64,000 nucleotides of DNA from NCBI GenBank assembly GCA_037176705.1, contig CM073889.1, forward strand, positions 100,457,890-100,521,889, read 5' to 3'. Both the position numbers and the translations under genes were made by a program. Source of the DNA: Molossus alvarezi. Taxonomy: Eukaryota; Chordata; Mammalia; Chiroptera; Molossidae. Numbering within the stretch: position 1 is the first letter of the stretch; the number at the start of each line of letters is the position of its first letter. The notes below the pieces were generated by a model. That model had not been told where the DNA came from. It did not search any database and saw only the letters and a list, made by a program, of their open reading frames with translations. Of this stretch, positions 12,610-24,290 are shown in pieces.

Positions 12610-13740
12610 ACTGCAAAAGAAAAGGGCTGTTTAGTTGGCCTCTGCTGACTGGGTCAGAGTTGCACTGTAGGTTTGTATTGTTATAAGATCAGATTTATCC
12701 CATCATTCAAGAGGTGGCCAGTTTACCAGAAAGCCAGAGCCTGAGGTTACCCTGGCTGTTGTCTCTGGCAGAACACATGTGCAGGGGCCCTTGTGGTATG
12801 TGTGTAAGGGGGGGGGTCTCCTCAAGAGGCCAATGATACTGACCTGGTGAGCAAGAGTTAGAGCAGAGGGACAGGATGGTCTCAGGGTCCTGCTTCCTCC
12901 ACGCCAAGGATATTCCTGTCTAAATTGTGATTTATGCTCATTAGACTCTCGTGTCAGAGGATGGAGAAGGGAGACTGCTGAGAAATACTCACTCTTAGGT
13001 GCCCTATGCAGTCCACCAGCCTTCAGCAGTAGCGAGCGTCCTTGGGACCCACAGTTCCATCTCCCTTTATATGTTACCTTCTGTTACCTTTTGGTGCCCT
13101 GATCCCTTGGTGCAAGAACCTCACTGCAATCGGGAAAATCAGGATTTTTGACCTTGACCTACACTTTGGGGACCCTCTCTGACTGGGGATTTTAATCCCA
13201 GGAACTGGCTGTGGTTTGCCCGGACCACCCCTCTTTCTAGATCCTCAGGTTCTGCCTATCCCAGTGTGCCCGGCTGCCTCTCCCATCATGGGGATTTCTT
13301 GCTTAGGGTTTCTGCTCTCCTGCCCTGCAGGCTGGTCTCTTTTGTCCACTGTTTCCTGACTCTCCTGAGTACTGGAGGTCTGGCCTGAACCCCAGTGGAC
13401 GACAGGTCCCCTGGAGGCTCTCCGTACTACGTAGATTCACGAGGAATAGGATAGCGAAGAACCCACTTGCTGGAAGCATCCGAGCCTCATCCCTCTAAGA
13501 TACCCTCTTGTGTTGCTCCAGAAACGCGATCCTTCGGCAGTCCTGCCTGAGAGCTGACTTCCTTCCATTTACCCATGAGTGGCATGACTTGACCATGTCA
13601 TTACACATTCCTCCTTCAACATCCTGCCAGCACCAGCTCTCTCATATTTATCTTCATAAATGTCCCATTTCACAGTGAGAAAAGGTGAGATGGAAATAAT
13701 CTATGTTCACAATACTGAGGCTGGTCACTGAATTTGTTTT
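12610..13740. other. No recognisable gene or repeat
   Basis: Unique-looking sequence with a 9-G run near 12808 and no long open frame. Confidence 0.55.
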
Positions 13741-13760
13741 TTTGTAAAAATCCTGAGATT

Positions 13761-13983
13761 GCCCAGCCAGTGTGACTCAGTTGATTGGGCATCATCCCAT
13801 GTGCCAGGAGGTCGCTGGTTCAGTTCCAGGTCAGGGCACGTGCCCAGGTTGCAAGCTCAATTCCCAGTAAGGGGAGTGCAGGAGGCAGCCAATCGGTATT
13901 TCTCATGGATGTTGCTACCTCTCTCTCCCTCTCCCGTCCTCTCTCTGAAAGCCATAAAAACATATTAAAATAAAATTATTTTA
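13761..13983 (+). mobile_element. Ves-type SINE (second head subtype)
   Basis: The head GCCCAGCCAGTGTGACTCAG is followed by the GGTTCAGTTCC box, a CT-rich body and an A/T-rich tail. A perfect 15-bp TSD, AAAAATCCTGAGATT, lies at 13746-13760 and 13984-13998. Confidence 0.93.
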
Positions 13984-13999
13984 AAAAATCCTGAGATTT

Positions 14000-15339
14000 A
14001 CCACATTCAAGTATGAATTGCGTAACCTATCAGCCCTATGTCCAGACTTACACTTTACTCCTTGTATTTTCAAAAATAATTTTGCCAACACTTTAGGTTT
14101 TGGGGTTTTATTTTGGTCCTGCCCCCCCCCCCTTCTATCCACGTTCCAAGAGCTTTGGTTCCATTTCTTTTCTTTTCTGCTGCCCATGGCTGGATTGGAC
14201 CCGAAGGCCCCCCTCCCCTCGCTGGGTCCCTGCAGACCTTCTGGCCGTTCTCTGCCCACTGACACTTCCTCCGAGGGAAGCAGATCAGAGGAGGGAGAGG
14301 GGCGGCCAGGGGAGGGAATACTTGCTCAGCTGGCAAAAGTGGAGCAGAGCAAGTGGCTGGCTTGCTCCCTGGGGTCAGGCTGCCAGCAACAACTTGACCT
14401 CTTTCCTTCCGTACTGCTGCTTGCGGGGCCTCAGAGCTGTAGTGCGTACCCATCCTGCAGTGTTTGTGGACACGTACCTGGTTTCAGGAAGGTGTCGGCA
14501 CAGGAAAGATGGCAGACAGGAAGGGTTTAAGACTCCACATTGGGAAGGGTGTGACAAATGGCAGAGGCTGAGGTTTGGCAGTAAGTACTGGAGACTTTTA
14601 GGGAAGCGGGAGGTCACTGTGGGCCAAAGCAGGGAAGGCCTGTGTCTGAGGTGGGTGCAGCGGGTCACCCCTGCAGGGTGGGGTGTTTTGGAGCTGGGTG
14701 GAGAGGGACCTTTTAGGAGGGAGAGGGTATCACTGTTCTTCTCCCAGGTGACCTCCCGTGTGACCTGGCATCTGAGAGGCCATGAGGAGAGAGGTGCTGG
14801 AATGAAGCGTGGATTCCAGGAAGCAGGAGGCAGGACTGGGTGTGGGGGGTGGGCCCCCTGAATGTGAGGGGAAGCCTGCACCCTCCGCCCAGGACTTTAC
14901 AAGGATAGACTGCCGGCTTCATGAAGCTGTTGGGGATGAGTCCTAGGACCCAGGGGGCAGAGACTTGGTAAGGATAGGGAGCCCCAGCAGGAGCTGGCTT
15001 GGTGGTCTGACAGCTGGTGCCGGGAGGTGACACAATGTAGATGTTTTAAACCAACGGTAGGAACGAAAAGGAAGGGGGAGGTCTGAAAAGGCTTTAGGGG
15101 AAGACCCTCAGGGCCTCATGCCTGGGGAGATGAAGGAAACCCGTGGGGTGGATTTTGAGCAGCCCACTGGAGGCTGACAGCACAAAAGGCCCTGCCACAC
15201 CTGTCTGCTCTCCGGCCTCAGGGTCCTCTCTGGCACACGGAGTCCATTGACCTGCCTGCCACGTGCTGTGTGCTTTCAGCACAGGGACACTCTGTTTACC
15301 CTGCGGCTTCCCGGTAGCAGGTTTGCACGCGGAAGCAGT
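14000..15339. other. No recognisable gene; long chance open frame
   Basis: A 253-codon open frame at 14100-14861 overlaps a 168-codon frame on the other strand. It has no recognisable domain, and its start lies beside a C-run (14122-14132). Confidence 0.5.
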
Positions 15340-15498
15340 GGTAGTGATGGCGGGGTTGGGAGGACAAGTACTGGTGGAGGTAACAATATGGTCACCTGGA
15401 GTACCGGTGCTAGCGGCGGTAACCGTATGGTCACCTGGAGTACCGGTGCTAGTGGTGGTAACCGTATGGTCACCTGGAGTATTGGTGCTAGCAGCGGT
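15340..15498. repeat. 39-bp minisatellite (3 clear units plus one degenerate)
   Basis: Clear units start at 15379, 15418 and 15457 with the core TATGGTCACCTGGAGTACCG. A degenerate unit precedes at 15340-15378. The array ends a few bases before the pogo-type TIR at 15503. The period is a multiple of three, so long open frames appear on both strands. Confidence 0.92.
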
Positions 15499-15610
15499 AA
15501 TACAGTAAACCCTCGATTTTTGTGGACCTTGATTTAACAGACTTGGGATTTAATGGACAACATTTCCTGTCCATATGTCATATGTGAAAATTAGCACCCT
15601 TTTAATTTTT

Positions 15611-15694
15611 TTTTGTGCCCCTAGCAGGAATCGAACCCGGGACTCTCTGGTCAGCAGGCCAATGCTCCAACCGCTGAGCAAAACCGGCCAGGGC
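15611..15694 (-). mobile_element. Ves-type SINE, short head-only form, nested in a pogo-type element
   Basis: The minus-strand head starts GCCCTGGCCGGTTTTGCTCAG and ends at GGGGCAC followed by an A tail, the same truncation point as the copies at 2124 and 6001. A 16-bp TSD with two mismatches lies at 15595-15610 and 15697-15712. Confidence 0.9.
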
Positions 15695-15997
15695 GACATC
15701 CTGTTAATTTTTAAATGCTTTTAACCAAGATTTGCTGATAATTAAGTTAACAGGTTATTTTTTATTTATTAATTCACTTATTTTTAACAAATTTTAGCAA
15801 ATAGGCCATATGTTGGAAAAACACTGTAGTAATTTCTCTGACATAAATATTACATATCTAAGACAATAGTGTACATAGTTAAATCCAAGAGTCATCGTTC
15901 ATAAACAATGTTCGTGTAATGAGTAGCACATGATCACACTGCACTGCACTTGGTAATTGATTCTGTTGTTGGTGGCATGACTTTCTACAGCAATTTG

Positions 15998-16263
15998 TTT
16001 TATTTCTTTAATCCTTACCCGAGGATATTTTCCCATTTATCTCCAGACAGAGTGAGAGGGAGAGAGAAAAAGTGTGTGTGTGTTTGTGTGTGTGAGAGAG
16101 AGAGAAACATTGATATGAAAGAGACACATCGATTGATTGCCTCCCACACGACCCTGACCAGGGCCGAGGACCAAACCACAGCTGAGGTACTTGACCAGAA
16201 TCAAACCTGAGACTCTTTGGTCCGAGGGCGGACGCTTTCCCGCTGAGCCAACCCAGCCAGGGC
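15998..16263 (-). mobile_element. Full-length Ves-type SINE nested in a pogo-type element
   Basis: The minus-strand head GCCCTGGCTGGGTTGGCTCAG is followed by the full body, an internal (CA)n/(CT)n tract and the terminal GAGGATTAAAG motif. A 14-bp TSD with two mismatches (TCTACAGCAATTTG / TCTGCAGCACTTTG) lies at 15984-15997 and 16264-16277. Confidence 0.92.
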
Positions 16264-16679
16264 TCTGCAGCACTTTGAACAAGTGCCGATGATGTTCCAA
16301 CGTGTGCTAAGCCACGCCCCAGCCGTGTGCATTTGTTTGCTCGAGGTGACTGGTGAATGCGTGCATTTACTAGATCTATTCAGTATAAATTTAAAAGTAC
16401 AGTAATACATCTAGAAAGCTTTTCTGTGAAATTAGACTTTTTATACATACTTAATTTTAACTCCACAGACGCGTCTATATAAGTAAAAAAGGTAAACTAA
16501 CTAATATATCATTTTTTTAACATAGGCATTTGGAAACCCTGCTTTACTACACAACACACTTTTGACTCTAACGGACACCCCCTTGCCGGATTTGGTCTGT
16601 TATATCGAGGATTTACTGTGTGATCATTTGAGCCATTGTACCGACTCTAGTTCATTTTGTTCTATAACACTCCCTGGAG

Positions 16680-16835
16680 CTGACCCCATTTTACACTTAA
16701 GGAAACTGAGGCTTAGAGAATTCGGTGATTGGCCTGAAGTGACACATCTGATAAGGCCTGGACTTAAATCCTGTCTCCCGTCTCCCGTCTCCTGGCTCCT
16801 GAATCCATGCTCAGTTACTCTGCCCCACCCCCTCC
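16680..16835 (-). repeat. MIR-like fragment, antisense
   Basis: CATTTTACACTTAAGGAAACTGAGGCTTAGAGAATTC is the reverse MIR core. A short CCCGTCT triplication follows at about 16775-16795. Confidence 0.65.
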
Positions 16836-16879
16836 CAGAGAGCAGGCCATCAGTCACTGTCTGCTGGTCGCATTGATTG

Positions 16880-18480
16880 TGCTATTCTAGAGCTGGGCAA
16901 GTGTGGGTCAGCGCCTCCCAGTGCCTAGGGCCTTGCCCCTCACTCCTTTCCACACCACATGTGCGATGGTGGGTACGAGAGGGCAGAGGAACGTGCTGGA
17001 GAGGGAATGCTGACCTTCAAGGAGCAGCAGGCAGCCTGAGCACAGCCCCACTGTGGGACTCCTGCCCCCACCCCCAGACCCTGCCCAGCCCTGGGGAAAT
17101 CTCCCAGCCCTGGCTGGGTGGGACCAGTAGTGCTCTGAGCATTGGCCCTGAGAGATTCTTAGGCCTCCCTAAGGGTGAGGGAAGACAGAGAGGTGGACCA
17201 GGGAAGAGAAAGTCCTGTCCACCTGGTAGTCTGTGGAATGGGATGCTGCAGACAATGTTCACAAGTGCCTGGTACCTCCATGTTCTTCGAGTGTGCTGGG
17301 CTCAGACATCACAGCAGTGAGCGTGTACTGACCCAAGGGAGCTTGAGCTCAGGCTGCACCCTTCTTGGGTTTGTAGATTGGCAGGGGAGGGAGCCGCCGT
17401 GCTAGCTTTGTAATTAACAGAGTGTGCCCGCGCCCCGCCCCCCGCCCCCTGCCCCACTCCCCTTACACTGGATTGTCATTCGTGTTTTAATCATCTTCAA
17501 ACAGTGTCATAAAGTCTCTGATGGCCTGGGACATGCCTGTCTCGTTCACTTCTCCTCTGCGCTGGGCACACCAGCCTCACGGGAGGATGAATTCCGACTG
17601 GAGAGGGGGCAGAAGGCGCCAGCAGCCGGGTAGTCGACCAGGGAGAAGTTTGGTGGTGGCAGGAGAGGCTTGACCAAAGCATGGAGGGACCGGAGGCTTG
17701 TAATGTCTGAGGAAGGGCAATTGACAAGGAGCACAAAGTTGGGGACTGAGGGGAAGAGGCAAGACAGGTGGCGGCCTGGGTATCAAGTCACTTCTCTTGT
17801 CTTTAGGGAGCCGGGGATGAAAACACGTGCTTTGCCAAAACAACACGAATGTTTTCCAACCCTGGTCTTTCTACCGCATGGGCCTCTACCAACCTACACA
17901 GCGCCTTTGTCAAAAGTAGGAGAAGGCATCCTTTTTGTTGGTGGATGTGTTTTGAAGACCGTGTCTCCTCCCCTCCCCTCCCTCGGGTGGCTGCAGCCCT
18001 GCGTCTGGGACGTGGTTTGACGCGGGGGATATGAGCTGGCTCCCAGGCTCACTCACTGTCTCAGGTGGTTCTCGGAGAAGAGGGAGACTGCACCCTGAAG
18101 AAGGTCACCCTTTTGGGATTTGAGATCAGGGTTTGGGCTCCCAGTTGGAGACAGTTAAGATGGGAAGGCATTCTGTGTCATCCAGCTCTGACCATCTGTT
18201 TTGTGTACCCTTCTCTTGGCTGTATGGTCATGTTCTTTTTGCAGAGAACCAGGGCCTCTCACCACTGGAGGGTAGAACCGCGCTAAACACATGGTCACCA
18301 CTTCCCCGGTGTCGGCCCACAGCCCTGAAGAACATTACCATCACCCAAGGAGCTTGTCAAAGTGCAGACTCCCATTCCCCAGACTCTCACTGTGTGTGAC
18401 TCAGGAGTTAGGGCCGGGCCCCAGAGTCTGTGTTTTCCTAAGTCTCCCTGCTAGAAACCACAGACCCAGCCCTTCTCTTC
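16880..18480. other. No recognisable gene or repeat
   Basis: GC-moderate sequence with a C-rich stretch near 17428-17455. Nothing is identified. Confidence 0.5.
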
Positions 18481-18620
18481 AATGAACAGATAAGGAAACA
18501 GGCCAGACAGGGATGGATGGATGGTGACTTGCCCAGGTACTTCCACAGTGGGGTGAGTCCTGACCCTGCTCTTGTGATTTTTAGCCCAGACCTTTGACCC
18601 CACCATGCTGCCTCCCCAAC
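18480..18620 (-). repeat. MIR fragment, antisense
   Basis: AGATAAGGAAACAGGCCAGACAGG..GGTGACTTGCCCAGG..CATGCTGCCTCC matches MIR on the minus strand. Confidence 0.65.
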
Positions 18621-18729
18621 TCTCTCCCAGCACCCCCAGTTCTGAAGATCTTCAAGGCCAGGGAGAGACCTGGCTGTGTAGCATTTGGTTTTCAGACCAT
18701 GCTTCCTGTAGCCGTCAATGTTCTTCCGT

Positions 18730-18900
18730 CTTAATATTAACAGTACTTGACTGCCGTGTAATTTATATACAGTGTAAGGTATGAATCTTATGGGTACACA
18801 GCCTGAGGGTTACTGACAAATGTTTGTATTTGTGTCACCATTGACAAGATAAAAATAATGCTCATTTCCACCACCTCACAAGGTCACCAGTGGTTCTAAA
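18730..18900. mobile_element. Short L1-like relic
   Basis: An AT-rich segment with GTGTAATTTATATACAGTGTAAGG and TTGTGTCACCATTGACAAGAT resembles the antisense L1 3' region. The match is weak. Confidence 0.4.
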
Positions 18901-19972
18901 AGTGAATTAGAAAGGACAGTAAGGACAGAGGCACCTGTTTGGGGGACAGAGACCACCTCTCCTGTTTGTGCCATGTCTGTGTCTTATATTCTCTAAAGTT
19001 TCCCTCCGAAGGGTGGGGGTCTGTGAAGTGGGGCTCACAGACCAGCAGGAATGACTTGTTGCCAAATTTCTCCAACTCAAAAGATATGCCAGGGTCTGAC
19101 CAAGATGCAGGAACAGTGGTGCATCTATTTAGAGTGACAACAGCATTTGAAAACTGTGCAGGAAAATGGTCTTGTTGAAATAAAGGGCTGCATAGAGCAG
19201 AACAAAAATCATTTGGATGTTGAAGATAAAACATTACCTGCAAAGGAAGCTCATTATGGCCTGGGCTTCTTTCAACCCCAGCCCTGGCTTCCCAAGGGTA
19301 ACACAGTCTTGGGGAGAGGTTGAGGGGTGCCAATGTGTGGCCTTGCTGGAGCCCATCTGTGAGGTTGGGGTGGGGCCTGGGAACATAGCCTGGACACCCC
19401 CACCACCTGCACCTCAGGGATGACCTGCTGGGAAAGGTGCCAGCACCGGCTCCCCTGCAGACCTGGCAGGCAGCCAACCCTCAAAGGCTTACTTTGAAGA
19501 GTCCACACTTCTAAGACGTGAAGCTGTGGGATTTTCATCCTGTCCCTTGGAGGGGTAGAACATGCAAGAGATGTAATCTCCTTCAGCTTTAAGAGGCTCC
19601 CAGAGACTTTGCTGAGGGGTATTGACTGTCGTTCTCATTTCCAAGGGACAGAATTGGCTCAGAGCATTTGAGCAGATGACCCAGCCACTGAGAACTACTG
19701 CTCAGTTACGCTCCCTTCTGTTTCACAGGCTCTTTCTTTTCCTGCCTCAACTTCATGATTCTTTACTGCTGAGTTGGGAAAAAATAACAAAATGTAACAA
19801 CCTGCATATGTTTTTGCCTTTGGGTTAACTCTTGTTTGTGTTGCAGTATTTGTTACTCATGTCAACTCCAGGAGCTGCCTGCCCTGTGGGTTGTGGCCTC
19901 TGCTCTTACTTTCCCTTTAGACAAGCTTGCAAGTGAATGTCAAAGACATCTTGGTTATTCTTGATTGATTTT

Positions 19973-20237
19973 TCTTTTTTTGTTTGTTTGTATTCCTCTC
20001 CCTAGGATATATATATTTTTTTCTTATTATCAGTTAGAGTGAGAGGGAGGGAGGGAGAGAGAAAGAGAGAGAAAAACATCGATGTGATAGAGACACATCC
20101 ACTGACTGACTCCTGCATGACCCAACCAGGGCTGGGGACGAATCGCAACTGAGGTATGTGCCCTTGACCGGAATTGAACCTGAGACTCATTGGTCTGCAG
20201 GCCGATGCTCTAACCGCTGAACCAAATGGGCCAGGGC
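19973..20237 (-). mobile_element. Full-length Ves-type SINE
   Basis: The minus strand begins GCCCTGGCCCATTTGGTTCAG and has the GGTTCAATTCC box, CT-rich body and a T/A-rich tail. A 12-bp TSD (TTGATTGATTTT) lies at 19961-19972 and 20238-20249. It has inserted next to an antisense L1 fragment. Confidence 0.9.
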
Positions 20238-20289
20238 TTGATTGATTTTCTTGATTCTTAAGGTATGTATACATTCAAGCATTTTTTTT

Positions 20290-20640
20290 TCTTCTAATAC
20301 TTGAGCCGAATCACCCTAGAGAAGATAGTTTCACGCCCATGAGCAGAGTGTGAGAATACCTCTTCCCCCAACACTGGGTGTTAGTATTCCTTTCCACTCT
20401 TCCAAATTTGATAGGTATAAAATTATGTCTCATTTTTCCTTCCATTTCTTTGATTACTGGTGAACTTGGAGATTTGGGGGGGAATTTATAAGCTGTTTAT
20501 ATGACTTCCTTTGGAAATGTACTTTTTATGTGTGCTCTTTGCCCATTTTTCTATTGATGTATATATCTTCTTTCATTTTAGAGGCCTTACTTTATAGGTT
20601 AAGGCCTTAATTTCCAGTTAAAAAATATTTATTCCTACCT
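20290..20640 (-). mobile_element. Antisense L1 fragment
   Basis: It has blocks typical of reversed L1 3' sequence: TTGATTACTGGTGAACTTGG, TGCTCTTTGCCCATTTTTC and TTGATGTATATATCTTC. Confidence 0.65.
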
Positions 20641-21494
20641 AGCCTAGGAGGCTTGAAACAAATTAAATTTAACTCCAGAGTGGTACTAGCCTAGCAGTGG
20701 TCCATCTCCAAAGAGATCTTTGGGAGAGTTAGGAAAGGTAGCCCTTCCCCAGAGCACACAGCTCTGTTCCTAAGTGTAGGACTGATTGGGTGGCACACAG
20801 GTGGGTTTCAGCCCTTCCTGGGTCCCTCATCCAGGTAACCCGCCCCCCCCAACCCCTATTCAGGTCATCAGTACACAACCTACACAATCCACACAGCCTA
20901 CAGCAAACACCCTGTTTGGCTGCTCTGCATGTTATGAAACTGAATTGAGCCAGTTTTAAACACAGTATCAAAAACTCCACTGGGCGGTACAGTCTTGACT
21001 ATAATTGAACCTCCCACACAACTGACTGCGCATCACAGTGTCTTGAATGGAATCTGAATTAGGTTCGCCTTGATTAGCTTGAGCTGCAGGAAACAGCCGA
21101 GAGGAGGTAAGACGGCACTAGCTCCTGTCCTGCCTTTTTGTTACTAATTGATGTTGTGACTTTGGGCAAAGCCAGCTAACTTTTCGGGAACTTTTTCACC
21201 AGTTACATAAGAGGCTGCGGTTAGATAAACGTGTACGTCGTTCTCACCTCCAAATACCTGTGAGTCCAGTTCTAGCCATGTTTTTCTTTTTATTCACAGA
21301 AAAGATGACATATTTATGACAACGTACCTTTACTTTTTCTTTAGCATCTGGGTTATATAAAAATAAGGCATTTCAGTGTCGGGTATGTATGTTTTTGCAT
21401 CTCACCAAATTTCTACTGACTTAGTTATGCTCTCTAATTGTGTCCAAAAAAGGGAATACTTCAACATAACCAATCTCCTCTTCTATGTTTTACT

Positions 21495-21515
21495 GGGGCG
21501 GGGGGGGGGGGGGGG
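21495..21515 (+). repeat. Long G-run (G4-prone)
   Basis: GGGGC is followed by 16 consecutive G from 21500 to 21515. Confidence 0.95.
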
Positions 21516-21519
21516 AGGC

Positions 21520-22750
21520 TCTGTGTCTGTGAAGTCGCTGGTGAGAAGGCATGGGTGCATTTCACAATGGGAGACTGTGGTTACATCTTGGGTCCTTCCA
21601 TCTCTTCCTTCTTTCTATCCTAAGTAACCATTTATGTGTCCCCTTGGTGGGCTCAGAAGTGAGCAATGCTTCAAAGACCTCCCTGCTCATTGGGGAGCAG
21701 TGACATCAGCCTAAACGTATCAAGACCTTGTGCGCCATTCTTCTTTCGTGCTGTTGGTGGCCTCTCCCACACATGATCCCCCCAACTCTAGCTGCCTTTG
21801 GCTCCCCCCACCACTTTCTTCTTCTCTCCCCTATGCTTTCCTTGCCCCCCACATCTTCCCACAGGTCCTGTTCTCTGTGGCCTGTCAAAGTGGGGGTTTT
21901 CCGGGGTCCTAGTCCTAGCCCTCTCTACTTGCCCTCCTCCCAGGCCCTCTAACCTCCTCTGGTGGCCCTGGCCATCATTCAGGTGTCCTTGACTGTCATG
22001 ACTGTTCACACCAGTCCTGGCCCAGTTCCCCGCCCTACAGCCTCCTGACACCTTGGCCTTTTGCACCTCCTAACCCAGCTCATGATCCCTTTTCACAGCC
22101 CCTGCTGTGGTTCATCTTTCTGTTACCTGACTAGTCCTACAAGCCCAAACCTGGGACACGCACTGTGCCTCTCCTCTACCCCCCAGCAGCCCAGCACCCC
22201 CCGCCCCTCCCTCCCACAGACCGCTCCCTGACTGACGTGCCCCCTGACGCCTGGACAGCTCTGCTGCACCTCCTCTTCTTTGTCCCTCCACCTCGGTGTA
22301 AGCACAGGTCTTCTCTGGTCTGGCCTCTTGAGGTCTCTCTCCACTGCACCTCCTGCCTCCAGCCTCTCCCGCTCCAGGCTTTCTTATTATTTTGGTGCAA
22401 ATCTAAAATCTAAATTTTGGTGTAAAATCTAAATGGGAAACCTCAGTCCAGTGAGAGAATCTCCCCAGGAATCTTTGATCTTTTTACTGCACCCCTGTCC
22501 CAAGTAGGGTAGGATGCAAGCTTATAAAGATGAACTTGACCTACTTTTTATCAAGGTGGCCTTTCCCCAGACTGTTTCTGCACCGCCCCTCAAACTGCGT
22601 GGCAGGGGGAGAACTCCCTGTGCCTATCCCCATCCTTCCCTGTGTTTATTCCCCTCCCACTGCCACCTCTCATCGTCCTCCGGAGGCCTGGTAGGTCAGA
22701 AACCCTGTGGTTGGTTGTCAGATCTGGAAGGAGATGTCTGTCCCAACTCC
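21520..22750. other. Pyrimidine-rich unique-looking sequence, no gene recognised
   Basis: The plus strand is strongly C/T-rich from about 21740 to 22380, which accounts for the open frames there. Nothing is identified. Confidence 0.5.
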
Positions 22751-22754
22751 TAAC

Positions 22755-22840
22755 ATTTTATAAAAAAGAAAACTAAGGCCCAGGGAAGGGGCATGGTCAG
22801 GGTCACACAGCTGGCGTCTGTGGTGAATCCTCGTATTCGT
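22755..22840 (-). repeat. MIR fragment, antisense
   Basis: AAACTAAGGCCCAGGGAAGGGGC..GGGTCACACAGCTGGCG is the reverse MIR core. Confidence 0.65.
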
Positions 22841-22841
22841 G

Positions 22842-23222
22842 TGTATTAGTGTCTGCAGTTGCTGTAACACAGAGTCTGAGTCCAAGGTGTCAGCAGGGCC
22901 ATGATCCTTCCGAAGCTTCTAGGGCGGGACCCTTCCTTGGCTCTTCCGAACCTTCTGGCGAGTGGCTGGTAGATACATCACTCCAGTGTCAGCCTCTGTT
23001 TTCACATGGTCTTCCCTGTGTGTCTGTGTGTCTGAATTTCCTTTCTTTTCTTTTTAATGAGGACACCAGTGATTGGCTTTAGGGCCCATCCTACACCAGT
23101 GTGACCTCATCTTGACTTAATCCCATCTCCAAAAACCTGCTTTCACGGGTATCAGGGGTATCAGGGATATCAGGGGTTAGGACTCCAACTCATCTTTCTG
23201 GGAGACACTATTCAACCCACAG
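22842..23222 (+). mobile_element. MLT1-type (ERVL-MaLR) solo LTR relic
   Basis: It carries the segments TGTCAGCAGGGCCATGATCC, GAGGACACCAGTGATTGG and AGGGGTTAGGACTCCAACTC, and ends in CTATTCAACCCACAG. An 11-bp local triplication (GGTATCAGG-type) lies near 23147-23180. Confidence 0.75.
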
Positions 23223-23387
23223 CTGTGTGGCGGGCGCCACCCAATTCTGTGGTGCTGGAGAGGGGGTATGAGACATGGTTCCCACGGGTCACCCTGGGGT
23301 GGCATTCTGCCTGGTATTTAGGTTGGAGACTCGGTGCTCTGCTTGTCGGACCTGTGTTTTTATAAACAGTTTGCTAGTGGTGCGTTC

Positions 23388-23407
23388 TCCCTCTCTCTCT
23401 TTCTTTC

Positions 23408-23445
<38 letters not shown>
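23388..23445. repeat. Compound (CT)n(GT)n microsatellite
   Basis: A CT-rich run passes into about 16 GT units (23414-23445). Confidence 0.95.
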
Positions 23446-23446
<1 letters not shown>

Positions 23447-24104
23447 TGGAGGGCTAAAGTCAGATGGGCCTTCTTTTAAGATGTGACTGTATTTCAGTCC
23501 AGGGGGAGGGAGAGACGCTGAGAGAGGCATTATTTTTCTCTTTTAACTGTTTTGTCATTGTTCCATCTGGAAGATAAAATCGTACAGTTCTGGGACGTCC
23601 TGCTTGACATTCTCGTGGTTTAAACGCGCAGGCTTGCTCCTGTGCCGCGTTCAGGCCAGTGCCTTGCGCTGCTGTTGTTTTGATTGCTCTGGACATTTGT
23701 TGTTGCTCTGGCCCTCCTGACCGCTGTCTGGCCTTTGCCCACGTGCAGAGTTTCGGAGTCAGCGTTTCGGGCGGGCCGGAGGGCGGACCGCATGATCCTC
23801 CATGGCCGCAGAGGTTTGGGCCCTGGGCCTGCAGGTGGGGAGAAGCCTTGGGCTGGGGCTCCATATTTAGTCTGGAATCCAGTCCCAGCTGCTGCTCTGA
23901 GCCGCAGTGGATGCCAGAAAGGGCAGGGCTCTGGCCCCGGGCCAGGGCAGCCGTGGCCTGCTGTGCAGCACAGCTGGGGACAGAGTGGTGGTCCATGTGT
24001 GCCAGGCTTGCCCAGAGCTGGCCTGCCCCCTGTCCTGCCTGTGCATTGACCAGGAGGCCCCTGGGAAATGACAGAGAGGGAAGTGAACAAACATTTCGGA
24101 ATTA

Positions 24105-24210
24105 AAAGGATTAGAACTGGAAAGGGCCCCCGAGGTGAAATAGTCCGGTGCCCCTTTTCTAGGAGACTGGGCTGGCCCAGAGAGGGGACCTGCCCAAAGT
24201 CATATGGTTG

Positions 24211-24244
<34 letters not shown>

Positions 24245-24290
24245 GACAGAACCAATACATTTGGGTTTCTGGAGGCCATGCTGTCATCAG
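24105..24290 (-). repeat. MIR-like fragment split by a GTTA array
   Basis: GGAGACTGGGCTGGCCCAGAGAGGGGACCTGCCCAAAGTCATATGG is followed by the microsatellite and then ..GACAGAACCAATACATTTGGG, the usual order of the reversed repeat. Confidence 0.6.
24204..24245. repeat. (GTTA)n tetranucleotide array
   Basis: About ten near-perfect GTTA units inside a MIR-like fragment. Confidence 0.95.

Larger units (their letters stand above)
15503..16618. mobile_element. pogo/Tigger-type DNA transposon relic with two nested SINEs
   Basis: Terminal inverted repeats are visible: CAGTAAACCCTCGAT at 15503-15517, and its counterpart CAGTAAATCCTCGAT (reverse complement) ending at 16618. They match at 14 of 15 positions, and both ends share a further AACAGAC block. 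A TA precedes the left end; the right flank is TG, a possible decayed TA duplication. Removing the two nested SINEs leaves about 730 bp, too short and too broken for a transposase gene, so this is a non-autonomous or internally deleted copy. The superfamily call rests on the TIR form and TA target. Confidence 0.75.

Noticed and set aside
14100..14861. 253-codon open frame on the plus strand
   Set aside because: No recognisable domain, overlapping long frames on the opposite strand, GC-rich context and low-complexity Pro/Arg/Gly composition. Best explained as chance.
15247..15537. Gly/Ser/Thr-rich repeat protein across the 39-bp array
   Set aside because: The frame is a by-product of a 39-bp tandem repeat and is open on the opposite strand too.
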